From Nannocystis exedens (GTDB lineage Bacteria; Myxococcota_A; Polyangia; Nannocystales; Nannocystaceae): a DNA stretch of 64,000 bases. How positions within the stretch are numbered: the first letter of the stretch is position 1; each line of letters starts with the position of its first letter. The notes below the pieces were generated by a model. That model worked only from the letters and a program-made list of their open reading frames with translations, did not search any database and was not told the origin of the DNA. A program made the translations under genes and the position numbers. Positions 18,517-25,669 of the stretch are shown here, in pieces. The stretch covers positions 992,001 to 1,056,000 of the forward strand of contig NZ_NETK01000001.1 in assembly GCF_002343915.1 (NCBI RefSeq). The letters run 5' to 3'.

Positions 18517-20067
18517 TCACTCGCCCGCGAGCACCTCGCGCGCGCGCTCGGCGGCCGACGAGAACGGCCCGCGGGCGATCTCCTGCAGCAGCGCCTGGGC
18601 CTCGCGGGCCGGCATGTGGCCCTCGACGGCGTTGAGCGCGGCCCAGAACGCCTTCTCGTTGCGGTCGGCGGCCAGCCGCTGGCGCAGGAACTGCACCGCC
18701 TCGGGCAGCGGCATGAACTTGTCGATCCCGCGCAGCGCGTCGGCGCGGACGGCGTCGTCGGGGTCGTTCACGGCCGTGTGGACGAACAGCTGGCCGAGCT
18801 CCGGGTGCTCCTCCATGTTGCAGCCCTGCCAGGCCATCGAGCGCCGGACCTCGGACGAGCGGTCGGACAGCAGCGTCGTCACCAGCTGCGTCAGGCGCGG
18901 GTCCGCCGGCAGCCAGTGCAGGCGCTCGGTGATCTCCTTGCGCACGTCGGCGCTCGGGTTGCCCTGCGCGTGCTGCAGGTACGTGTCGAACACCAGGTCG
19001 GCGCCGCCGTAGTTGTGCGCCAGGGCGATCGCCGACAGGCACTGCGCCTGGACCTCGGGCGACGGGTCTTGCGCGGCCCAGCTCGCCACCCACTGCATCA
19101 CGTCGAGCTGCTCGACCAGGCTCGCGGTGGCCCCGAACGCGTTCGCCCGCACCGACACGTCGCCGTCCTGGCACAGCTGCAGGATCAGCTCGCGCCGCCC
19201 GGGCAGGTCGTGGTCGGCGTCGAGGTAGAGCGCCGTCGCCAGCCGCGCCCGCACCTCGGGCGCCGGGTGGCGCGCGAGCTGCTGCACCAGCGGCAGCGCC
19301 CCCTCCTCGGCGAACTTGGCCGCCACCGACACGACCTCCTCCATCAGGTACGACGGCAGGTCGCGCCCGGCCAGCGCCTCGAGCGCCCGGATGTGCTCCG
19401 GCTTGGCGCGGTCGTCGAGCACCGTGCCCCAGGCCGCCAGCGCCGCCCGCCGCACCGAGTCCTCGCGGTGGTTCTCGACCAGCTTGAGCAGGAAGGCGTG
19501 GATCCCGGTGAAGTTGTTGTCGCGGTCGTACGCCTCGCACTGCAGCTCGTGCAGCGCGTTCTCCAGCTCGTCGGTGTCGCGCGACGTGAGCCCGGGGAAC
19601 CGCTCGAGCACCACGTTCTCGCTGTCACCGCCGCCGAGCATCGACTTGACGGCGCCGAAGAGCCCGCGGCCGCCGCCGAGCACCGTCAGCGGCGCCTCGG
19701 CCGACGGGTCCTTGACCCCCGGGATGTCGGCCGACGCCACGACCTTGTAGGTCGCGTCCGGCTTGGCGTCCTCGGGGATCTTGTAGCGGAACTCGAACTT
19801 GTTGAGGCTGCCCGGCGCGAGGTCGCGGTCCTGCGCGACCAGGTTGCTCGACAGCACCTTGATGTCGATCGACGGCAGCGAGCTGCCCTCCTTCGACTGC
19901 ACCAGCACCGACACGATGTCGACCTTGAGCGCCGTCAGCTTGAGCGGCTTCTTGCCGCCGGTCAGCGTCAGCGAGCCGGCCACGGTGCCGCCGGGCGGTA
20001 CCTTGTCGAGGTCGAGCTTGAGCTCGAGCTGTGTTCCACCACCGAAGAGTTTGTTGAGCAGTCCCAT
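18517..20067 (-). CDS. Arrestin-like (Spo0M-type) domain plus HEAT repeats
   Basis: A 516-residue soluble protein. The first ~130 residues (LLNKLFGGGTQLELKLDLDKVPPGG..., GSLNKFEFRYKIPEDAKP) match the Spo0M/arrestin-like beta-sandwich that typically starts with a GGG-x-x-L-x-L element. From about residue 150 to the end are helical HEAT-like repeats (DAVRADALRGIDKFMPLPEA, SAAERAREVL). It is probably a cytosolic adaptor; partners are unknown. The ATG at 20067 is used because the Spo0M fold begins right there; the frame extension to 20163 is Arg/Pro-rich and non-coding in character. Confidence 0.72.
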   Translation of the reverse strand: MGLLNKLFGGGTQLELKLDLDKVPPGGTVAGSLTLTGGKKPLKLTALKVDIVSVLVQSKEGSSLPSIDIKVLSSNLVAQDRDLAPGSLNKFEFRYKIPEDAKPDATYKVVASADIPGVKDPSAEAPLTVLGGGRGLFGAVKSMLGGGDSENVVLERFPGLTSRDTDELENALHELQCEAYDRDNNFTGIHAFLLKLVENHREDSVRRAALAAWGTVLDDRAKPEHIRALEALAGRDLPSYLMEEVVSVAAKFAEEGALPLVQQLARHPAPEVRARLATALYLDADHDLPGRRELILQLCQDGDVSVRANAFGATASLVEQLDVMQWVASWAAQDPSPEVQAQCLSAIALAHNYGGADLVFDTYLQHAQGNPSADVRKEITERLHWLPADPRLTQLVTTLLSDRSSEVRRSMAWQGCNMEEHPELGQLFVHTAVNDPDDAVRADALRGIDKFMPLPEAVQFLRQRLAADRNEKAFWAALNAVEGHMPAREAQALLQEIARGPFSSAAERAREVLAGE

Positions 20068-20223
20068 GCGTGGCCGGGATGGTATCACCGCGAACCGGGC
20101 CGCTCGGGCCGACCCCGGGCCCATGCCCCGCGTCAACGGGTCTCGTCCTCCCCGCCGTCCCACGAATCTGCCAGTGAGACGCTGTTCGTCGCGCGAACGG
20201 AGCCCGCCCGACCCCCGCCCGCG

Positions 20224-20604
20224 TCACTTCCCCGGCAGATCGGCCCCCGGGAGCAGGCACGCCGCGTGGCCGAGGATCACGTCGCCCTCGCGGGTCGCCG
20301 TCGGCGTCGGTCGCCAGCCGGCGGCGACGCGGGCCGCCAGCAATTCATCGGCCGTCGGCGCGTGGTCCCAGACGGCGACCGCCGTCACGCCGCCGAGTCA
20401 CGTCGTGTCGTACACCAGGTGCAGCGCGCCCGCGACGTGGACCACGACGTCGTGGGTGTACTCGTCCTGCGTGATCACCTCGACCAGGCGGGCCCCGCCG
20501 GCCCCGCACCAGCGAGCGACCGCCGCCAGCGTGCGCTGGGACTCGACGATCGCCGCGAGCGCGGCGAGCCGCGCGGGGTCGAGGCCGACGCGATCGGTGA
20601 GCAT
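20224..20604 (-). pseudogene. Small unknown protein gene interrupted by an in-frame TGA
   Basis: The upstream part (20604-20398) encodes 68 residues (MLTDRVGLDPARLAALAAIV ... HLVYDTT) and stops at a TGA at 20400-20398. The same frame continues for 57 more codons with the same GC-rich third positions (LGGVTAVAVWDHAPTADELL ... LGHAACLLPGADLPGK) to a TGA at 20224-20226. The two parts read as one ~126-residue protein split by one stop. A GTG at 20388 could restart the second part as a 54-residue protein. No family was recognised. Choices are a nonsense mutation, two genes nine nt apart, or read-through. Confidence 0.45.
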
Positions 20605-20628
20605 CCCGGACCAGCGTAGCAGCGGCCG

Positions 20629-21231
20629 TCACGACCGCGAGCCGAAGTAGAACCCGACCAGCGCCGCCAGCCCTTGCTCGAGCCCGAGCCGACCGATCCC
20701 GACCGTGGCCGCGTCGGGCAGCACGTGGAAGAACGCGTGGAGCGCCAGCGCGCCGACGGCCACCAGCCCGACGACCGCCCGCATGTCCTCGAGGACACGC
20801 GACGATCCGCCGACGCGCCGCTGCAGCCACCGCGTCACCCGCGTGAGCAGCAGCCCCAGCACGAACGCGGCCGCCAGCGCCAGCGTCACCACCCCGCGCT
20901 GCGACGCCGCGCCCTCCTGCCGCAGCACCACCACCCCGACGCCGACCAGCCCTGCGATCAGCAGCAGCCGGATCGATCCGCGCGGCAGCCACAGCGGCGG
21001 CGGACCGTCGGCCGGGTCTTCGGGCGCCTGGGCCCGGGCCGCGAAGTAGTGCCCGAGCACCACGAACAGCAGGCTCTCCAGCGCCTCCGGCGGCGGCTCG
21101 TCGGGCGCGCGCACCAGCAGCCCGCACACCGTCCCGACCACGCCCAGCGCCAGCAACGCGCGGACGCTGCCCGCCGGCAGGCCGAGCGCGTGTCGCCGTC
21201 GCCAGTCACTCGCCGCCGCCGATCCGCTCAT
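20629..21231 (-). CDS. Polytopic membrane protein of unknown function
   Basis: A 200-residue protein with about five to six hydrophobic helices (VRALLALGVVGTVCGLLV, SLLFVVLGHYFAARA, RLLLIAGLVGVGVVVL, VVTLALAAAFVLGLLL, VGLVAVGALALHAFFHV, LAALVGFYFGS). Charged linkers are short. No named family was recognised. The ATG at 21231 is preferred to the frame start at 21318, whose extra codons are poor. The 20604 gene starts 25 nt past its stop, so the two may form one transcript. A partial palindrome copy (20781-20800) lies in frame between helices. Confidence 0.6.
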   Translation of the reverse strand: MSGSAAASDWRRRHALGLPAGSVRALLALGVVGTVCGLLVRAPDEPPPEALESLLFVVLGHYFAARAQAPEDPADGPPPLWLPRGSIRLLLIAGLVGVGVVVLRQEGAASQRGVVTLALAAAFVLGLLLTRVTRWLQRRVGGSSRVLEDMRAVVGLVAVGALALHAFFHVLPDAATVGIGRLGLEQGLAALVGFYFGSRS

Positions 21232-21658
21232 CGCGTCATTGTAGGCCGCCGGCGCGCCGGCGCGGACCGATGATTTCGCCCCTCGCCTCGCCCCGCGCTG
21301 GCGATCGTCCTCGTTCACGATCCGCCGCGAGCGAATCGGTCGACGATCCCCTGACGGGCGATGACGTCACGCTCGTTCCGCGCGGCCCCGCAGGCCCGTG
21401 CAGCCGCTCCCCCGCCGCGCCGGTATCTCGTCCTGGTGGACCGAGGGTCGCCCCGCGCGGCTCGTTCGCCGCTGCGAGGCGGCTCGCGCCCGCCCCGCAC
21501 GGGCCTCGCGCATCGCCTCCGCGCGGGCACCGACCGCCGCACCGGCCAGCCACGACCTCGCCGCGCCGCGCTGCACGGGTTCGGCCCACGCCTGCGCCCG
21601 CTCGCCGCTCCGCCCGCTGGGTGCTCGTCGGAGGCGGGCCGCCCACGTTCTGCCCGCC
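21232..21658. other. Divergent intergenic stretch
   Basis: The 427-nt gap lies between the divergent starts at 21231 and 21659. Frames on both strands are Arg/Ala-rich and lack the third-base GC pattern of the neighbours. Near 21269-21290 there is a piece (ATGATTTCGCCCC) that also occurs in the tandem repeats at 50,776-50,970. Otherwise nothing stands out; promoters for both genes must be here. Confidence 0.4.
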
Positions 21659-22321
21659 ATGTCGTCCTGCCTCCGTCTGTTGCCGTTCGCCGTGCTCATC
21701 GGCTGCGCCCACTCCCTCGCGCCTGCGCCCGAAGCCCGCCGCGTCCCGGGCCACGGCGAGGCCGCGGTCGCGGCGGACGGCGGCGTCGAAATCATCGCCC
21801 GCGCCGACGCCTGGCGCGGCTTCCCGCCCGACCTCGAGGGCGCCGTCACCCCGCTGCTCGTCACCCTCACCAATCGCAGCGAGCGCGCCCTCGAGCTGCG
21901 CTACGAGTACTTCAGGCTCGTCTCCCCCGGCGGGGTCCACTACGCCGCCGTCCCGCCGTTCCAGATCGACGACATCGTCTACGCCCCCGTCGACACGATG
22001 TACCCGCCCCTGGGATTCGGCGTCGCCCCCTACCTCTCGCCCTGGTACCCGGGATGGTCGGTGTGGAGCGGCCCCTTCCCGTACCGCGGCGCCTACTACG
22101 ACAATTACCAGACCGCCTTCCAGCGGGTCGCCCTGCCGTCCGGCGACATGGTCCAGAAAGCCCTCCCCGAGGGCGTCCTCAGCCCTGGCGGCAGGATCAC
22201 CGGCTACCTCTACTTCGAGCACGTCGAGGACACGCGCCGCGTCGACTTCGTCACTCGCCTCGTCGACGCCGGCACCGGCGAGGACTTCGGCGCCGTCGAG
22301 ATCCCGTTCGTCGTCGACTGA
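21659..22321 (+). CDS. Predicted lipoprotein, beta-rich
   Basis: A 220-residue lipoprotein with signal and lipobox (SSCLRLLPFAVLIGC). The mature part resembles a single beta-sandwich of the kind that handles surface lipoproteins (VTPLLVTLTNRSERALELRY, GRITGYLYFEHVEDTRRVDF, VEIPFVVD) with an aromatic-rich insertion (PPLGFGVAPYLSPWYPGWSV). I do not recognise a named family. The ATG at 21659 begins the signal peptide; the open frame upstream is non-coding in composition. Confidence 0.62.
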   Translation: MSSCLRLLPFAVLIGCAHSLAPAPEARRVPGHGEAAVAADGGVEIIARADAWRGFPPDLEGAVTPLLVTLTNRSERALELRYEYFRLVSPGGVHYAAVPPFQIDDIVYAPVDTMYPPLGFGVAPYLSPWYPGWSVWSGPFPYRGAYYDNYQTAFQRVALPSGDMVQKALPEGVLSPGGRITGYLYFEHVEDTRRVDFVTRLVDAGTGEDFGAVEIPFVVD

Positions 22322-22671
22322 GGACGCACCCTCGCGTTTGCGGCCGCCTCGATCCTCACGAGCGCCGCGATTCGAATCGCGGCATCATGCAATCTGCCAT
22401 GGACTCGCTCGCCGACGCCCGCGCTCGCCAGCTCCGCAATGACGCGAACCGCCCGGGCGCGCCGGCGAATGCACGCGACCCCGAATTGCGAGCGCGACGC
22501 CGACGAGGCCGCCCGCCTCCTCCGCTCCCCGAGCCCCGATCCCCCGCGGATTCGTGCGTGCCTGCCCGCGCGGCGGCCTCGGCGGCGGCGCTGCTGGCCG
22601 CTTTGCCGCGGATCCTCGCGACGTTGCGCGAGCGGACGACCACGATCATGCAGCGGGGACAGGAGTCGAAG
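22322..22671. other. Intergenic stretch holding a 20-bp perfect palindrome
   Basis: This 350-nt gap between two same-strand genes has a perfect 20-bp palindrome at 22364-22383 (half-site GCCGCGATTC), 43 nt past the upstream stop. It could be an end-of-transcript hairpin or an operator for the ADYC gene. No credible gene is seen in the rest. Confidence 0.5.
22660..22664 (+). promoter_or_regulatory. Ribosome binding site that fixes the ADYC gene start
   Basis: An AGGAG lies 7 nt upstream of the ATG at 22672. This favours that start over the in-frame ATG at 22648. Confidence 0.6.
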
Positions 22672-23730
22672 ATGACGTTGACCCGCGGGATCTCGGTGGT
22701 GGTGTGCGCGTGTGCTCTGGGCGCGTGCGACGGCGTGGCGCAGGAGGCGGACCCGGCCGTCGCGCTCCGCGAGCAGGTCGACAACGGCGTGGCCCTCAAC
22801 ACGGCGGTGCTCAACGGCATGCGCATGAACGGAATGCGCATGAACGGCGCCACGTTCAACGGGATGCGCATGAACGGCATGCGCATGAACGGCATCAACC
22901 TCAACGGGCTCAACCTCGACGGCAGCGTCCTGTCGGCCACCGGCGTGGTGGACGGCGCGCCGCAGCTGTTCACCGGCGCGCAGCTGATCGGCGCCATCAT
23001 CGACCTCGACATCGGCGGCGCGGCCTGGCAGCTCCGCTTCGACGACATCTACAAGAACCCGGCCGCTCCGACCGGCGACGTATGGTTCTACGACATCTCG
23101 GTCCTGGCCCCGGGCGAGACCGTCTGGGACAGCCTCTGCTTCGACCAGCTCGGTCAGCCGATTCAGGCCATCCCGCTCGCCAATTACTGGGACGCCAGCA
23201 CCGGCGCGAAGATCATCGACCCCACCGTCGTGACCTTCGCCTGTCGCGACGCGGTGCTCGCCAAGTGTGTGGAATGGGGTTACCGGCCGTGGGCCTCGGT
23301 GGGCTCGACCTCGCTGGCGGACCACCACCAGGCCTGTACCCGCATGGCGCGCGCCGATTACTGCGGCGACGGCACCTCGCACACCTTCGCCGGCACCCCG
23401 ATCGACATCTTCGACCGCCTGGCCCCGCGGATCCAGGCGCCGGCCACGCTGAGCCGCTCCAGCTGGGGCGCCGAGGCCGAGTGGGGCCCGAACGGCGCCG
23501 TCTGCGTCGGCGACCAGATGCGCCTCAAGCTGTTCGACGACGCCGGCGTCCCCTACGACTATCCGGCCTGCCTCGACGCGATCGACGACTTCAGCTCGTG
23601 CGGCAGCCTGCCCGTGAGCCGTGGGGCCCTCGTCGCCAACCGCTTCTGCGACAAGTGGGGCGACCAGCCGCAGCAGTGCGCCAGCAAGGACATCGACGGC
23701 GACGACGACGAGGACGACAGCGACGATTGA
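22672..23730 (+). CDS. ADYC-type lipoprotein with NGMRM tandem repeats
   Basis: A 352-residue predicted lipoprotein (signal and lipobox TLTRGISVVVCACALGAC). Residues about 40-82 are a 5-residue tandem repeat: NGMRM occurs four times, with NGATF, NGINL, NGLNL and DGSVL variants, echoing pentapeptide repeats. The rest is a Cys-rich secreted domain containing RMARADYCGDGTSHTF, the signature that gives the ADYC domain its name in myxobacteria. The C-terminus ends in an acidic tail (DIDGDDDEDDSDD). The function of ADYC proteins is unknown; surface display is likely. Confidence 0.72.
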   Translation: MTLTRGISVVVCACALGACDGVAQEADPAVALREQVDNGVALNTAVLNGMRMNGMRMNGATFNGMRMNGMRMNGINLNGLNLDGSVLSATGVVDGAPQLFTGAQLIGAIIDLDIGGAAWQLRFDDIYKNPAAPTGDVWFYDISVLAPGETVWDSLCFDQLGQPIQAIPLANYWDASTGAKIIDPTVVTFACRDAVLAKCVEWGYRPWASVGSTSLADHHQACTRMARADYCGDGTSHTFAGTPIDIFDRLAPRIQAPATLSRSSWGAEAEWGPNGAVCVGDQMRLKLFDDAGVPYDYPACLDAIDDFSSCGSLPVSRGALVANRFCDKWGDQPQQCASKDIDGDDDEDDSDD

Positions 23731-23773
23731 ACCGCTCTGCCGCAGGGCGCGCCGCTCCGCGGCGCATTGCACC

Positions 23774-23795
23774 GACATGTCCTCCGAGACACATC
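23774..23795. repeat. Dispersed palindrome copy after the ADYC gene
   Basis: GACATGTCCTCCGAGACACATC lies 43 nt past the ADYC stop and facing the Rieske gene end. It is an imperfect copy of the dispersed family between convergent genes. The remaining 23796-24016 shows no gene. Confidence 0.5.
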
Positions 23796-24016
23796 GCACG
23801 ATCGCCGGCACCTCGACGCCGACGCCCGCGGTGAGGTCTCCGCCTACCGCGGGTGAATCACGCGACCGCGCCCACCGGAGCCAGCCGCGCCGGCGCCGGT
23901 CCTCGTCGTCGGCGAGCGCGCGGGCGTCGGCGATGTGATCCGGCCCCGACCGTCCGCGACGCGCGATTCGACGCCGGGCGCGGCTCGTGGCCGCCGCCGG
24001 CGCCGCCCCGCGGCCC

Positions 24017-25129
24017 TCAGCGCGCCTCGGCCAGCCGGCCCGAGGACGACGCCAGGTACTCCTCCCACTTCCGGATCGTCAGCGCCTGGAACGCGTGGAC
24101 GGCCGGGTTCAGCTCGGCGATCGGCGCCTGCCAGTGGCGGTTGTAGCCGTCCTGCTCGGCCTCGACGGCGACCCCGTCCTCCTCGAGCAGCGGCTTGAAC
24201 ACCACGTGCTTGGCGATCTCGAGCACCGGCTCCATCACCTGCCGCGGCATCTGCAGCGGCAAGCCGGGAATCTTGAAGCCGTCGAAGTAGAACAGGAAGA
24301 ACGCGCGGGTGGTCTGCTCGTCGATCGGCAGGCAGAAGCACCAGTCCTTGATCTTCCCGTCGGTGTCCGACCACTGGTACGGGTATTGATAGCAGAGCGT
24401 CATCGCATTGACGTTGGTGCGCTTGCGATCGACGAAGTGCTTCATCAGCGGCCCGTCGGCCACCTTCGTGTCGTACGACACATAGACGCGGTCGCCCTCG
24501 ACGCGCAGGTCGGTCAGCGTCGAGTCGGTGAACGGGCGGAACCGACGGTGCAGGTACGCGTGGGTGAAGTCGCTGACGTTGTCGATGATCATCGAGTGGT
24601 GGGCCTTCCACGTGAAGTCCACCAGCAGCTTGGCCCACGGCTTCGGCCCGTCGAGCTCGGGGATCTCCGGCATCGGCGTCGCGTCGGCGCGGGCCGGGTC
24701 GCCGAAGAACACCCACACCAGCCCGTAGCGCTCGCGCACCGGGTAGTGGCGCAGCTCGATCTTCGGCAGCGGCTTGCCGAACAGCTCGTGCGGCACCTTG
24801 CACAGCTTGCCGTCGCCGCCGTACGCCCAGCCGTGGTACGGGCACACCACGTTGCAGCCCTCCACGCGCCCGCCCGACAGCTTGAGCTGGCGGTGGGCGC
24901 AGCGGTTGTCGATCGCGCGCAGGGCCCCGTCCTCGCCGCGGAACACCGCGACCGAGCGGCGCCAGAACGTCACCTCGACCACCTTGCCCGGCGGCACCGC
25001 GCGCGCGTACTCCACCGCGTACCAGTGGTTGGGGTCGAGCCCGGCGGCGCGGACCTTCTGCCGCTTGTTGCGCGCCTCTTCGAAGCTCGGCGGCGGCGCG
25101 CGGCCGATCGTGTGCAGGGTCTCCGTCAT
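24017..25129 (-). CDS. Rieske-type oxygenase, possibly sterol C-4 demethylase
   Basis: A 370-residue Rieske non-haem iron oxygenase. The [2Fe-2S] ligands are C77-x-H79 and C96-x-x-H99 (CPYHGW). The mononuclear iron site is D187-FT-H190-x3-H194 (NVSDFTHAYLHR). It hydroxylates a substrate using electrons from a ferredoxin or reductase encoded elsewhere. Two start codons 6 nt apart exist; 25129 is preferred because a GAGG lies 6 nt upstream of it. It is third in a run with CYP51 and a TMEM97-like protein, so a sterol substrate, as for SdmA-type C-4 demethylases, is the leading guess. Sequence alone does not prove it. Confidence 0.85.
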   Translation of the reverse strand: MTETLHTIGRAPPPSFEEARNKRQKVRAAGLDPNHWYAVEYARAVPPGKVVEVTFWRRSVAVFRGEDGALRAIDNRCAHRQLKLSGGRVEGCNVVCPYHGWAYGGDGKLCKVPHELFGKPLPKIELRHYPVRERYGLVWVFFGDPARADATPMPEIPELDGPKPWAKLLVDFTWKAHHSMIIDNVSDFTHAYLHRRFRPFTDSTLTDLRVEGDRVYVSYDTKVADGPLMKHFVDRKRTNVNAMTLCYQYPYQWSDTDGKIKDWCFCLPIDEQTTRAFFLFYFDGFKIPGLPLQMPRQVMEPVLEIAKHVVFKPLLEEDGVAVEAEQDGYNRHWQAPIAELNPAVHAFQALTIRKWEEYLASSSGRLAEAR

Positions 25130-25131
25130 CG

Positions 25132-25623
25132 TCATCCTCGTCCTGTCTCGAACAGCGGGCGGACCTCGCCCGCGGGCCCGCGCCGCGGCAGCATGCGCCA
25201 CAGCAGCGCGAGCGGGAAGAGCACATACGGCGCGTAGAGCAGCGCCACCAGCCACGGCACCGTGGGCCGCGGCTCGCCGAAGGTGTGCACACCGAGGAAG
25301 ATCACCATCGAGTACAGCATCACCGACGCGTAGATGATCGCCGGCCACCGGATCCACTCGCGCCGGCGCACCAGCGCGACCGCCAGCACCGCGTAGAACG
25401 GCCCGAACACGAAGGCCGACACCCCCGACGCGATCTGCAGCCACAGCGGGTTCAGCACGATCAGCGGGTCGTAGGTGCTGCCCCACCAGTAGAAGAAGCC
25501 CTTGAGCCCGCTCGTCGCCGGCGCCATCGGCCCCGGCTCGAGCGCGGCCATGCGGTCGAACAGCAGCGACGTGCTGCAGAAGCTCAGCGCGAACACCAGC
25601 AGGACGCGGTCGATCCAGCGCAT
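25132..25623 (-). CDS. TMEM97/EXPERA-family membrane protein
   Basis: A 163-residue protein with four membrane helices. It matches the TMEM97 (sigma-2 receptor) branch of EXPERA proteins: STYDPLIVLNPLWL in place of the YxDPL..PPAW region, then FYAVLAVALVRRREWIRWPAIIYA, and LLYAPYVLFPLALLWRM at the end. The Asp of the DPL motif is kept. The helix-2 Glu of human TMEM97 (CELVFQ) is replaced by a small residue (SAFVFG). Related EBP is a sterol isomerase. The start at 25623 avoids a leader that would be encoded by dispersed palindromes. The stop overlaps the next gene's start region, so the genes are coupled. Confidence 0.75.
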   Translation of the reverse strand: MRWIDRVLLVFALSFCSTSLLFDRMAALEPGPMAPATSGLKGFFYWWGSTYDPLIVLNPLWLQIASGVSAFVFGPFYAVLAVALVRRREWIRWPAIIYASVMLYSMVIFLGVHTFGEPRPTVPWLVALLYAPYVLFPLALLWRMLPRRGPAGEVRPLFETGRG

Positions 25624-25624
25624 C

Positions 25625-25668
25625 GGGACATGTCCCTCGTGACCTGTCACGGTCGCCATGTCCTTCGG
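25625..25668. repeat. Dispersed palindromes between CYP51 and the TMEM97-like gene
   Basis: A perfect 12-bp palindrome GGGACATGTCCC (25625-25636) is followed by a degenerate second copy (GACCTGTCAC..CATGTCCTTCGG). They fill the whole 46-nt gap inside what should be an operon, next to the start codon of the downstream gene. Confidence 0.6.
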
Positions 25669-25669
25669 T

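Noticed and set aside
22364..22383. A tRNA T-arm-like sequence (GATTCGAATC)
   Set aside because: It is part of a perfect palindrome and no acceptor or anticodon arms are found around it.
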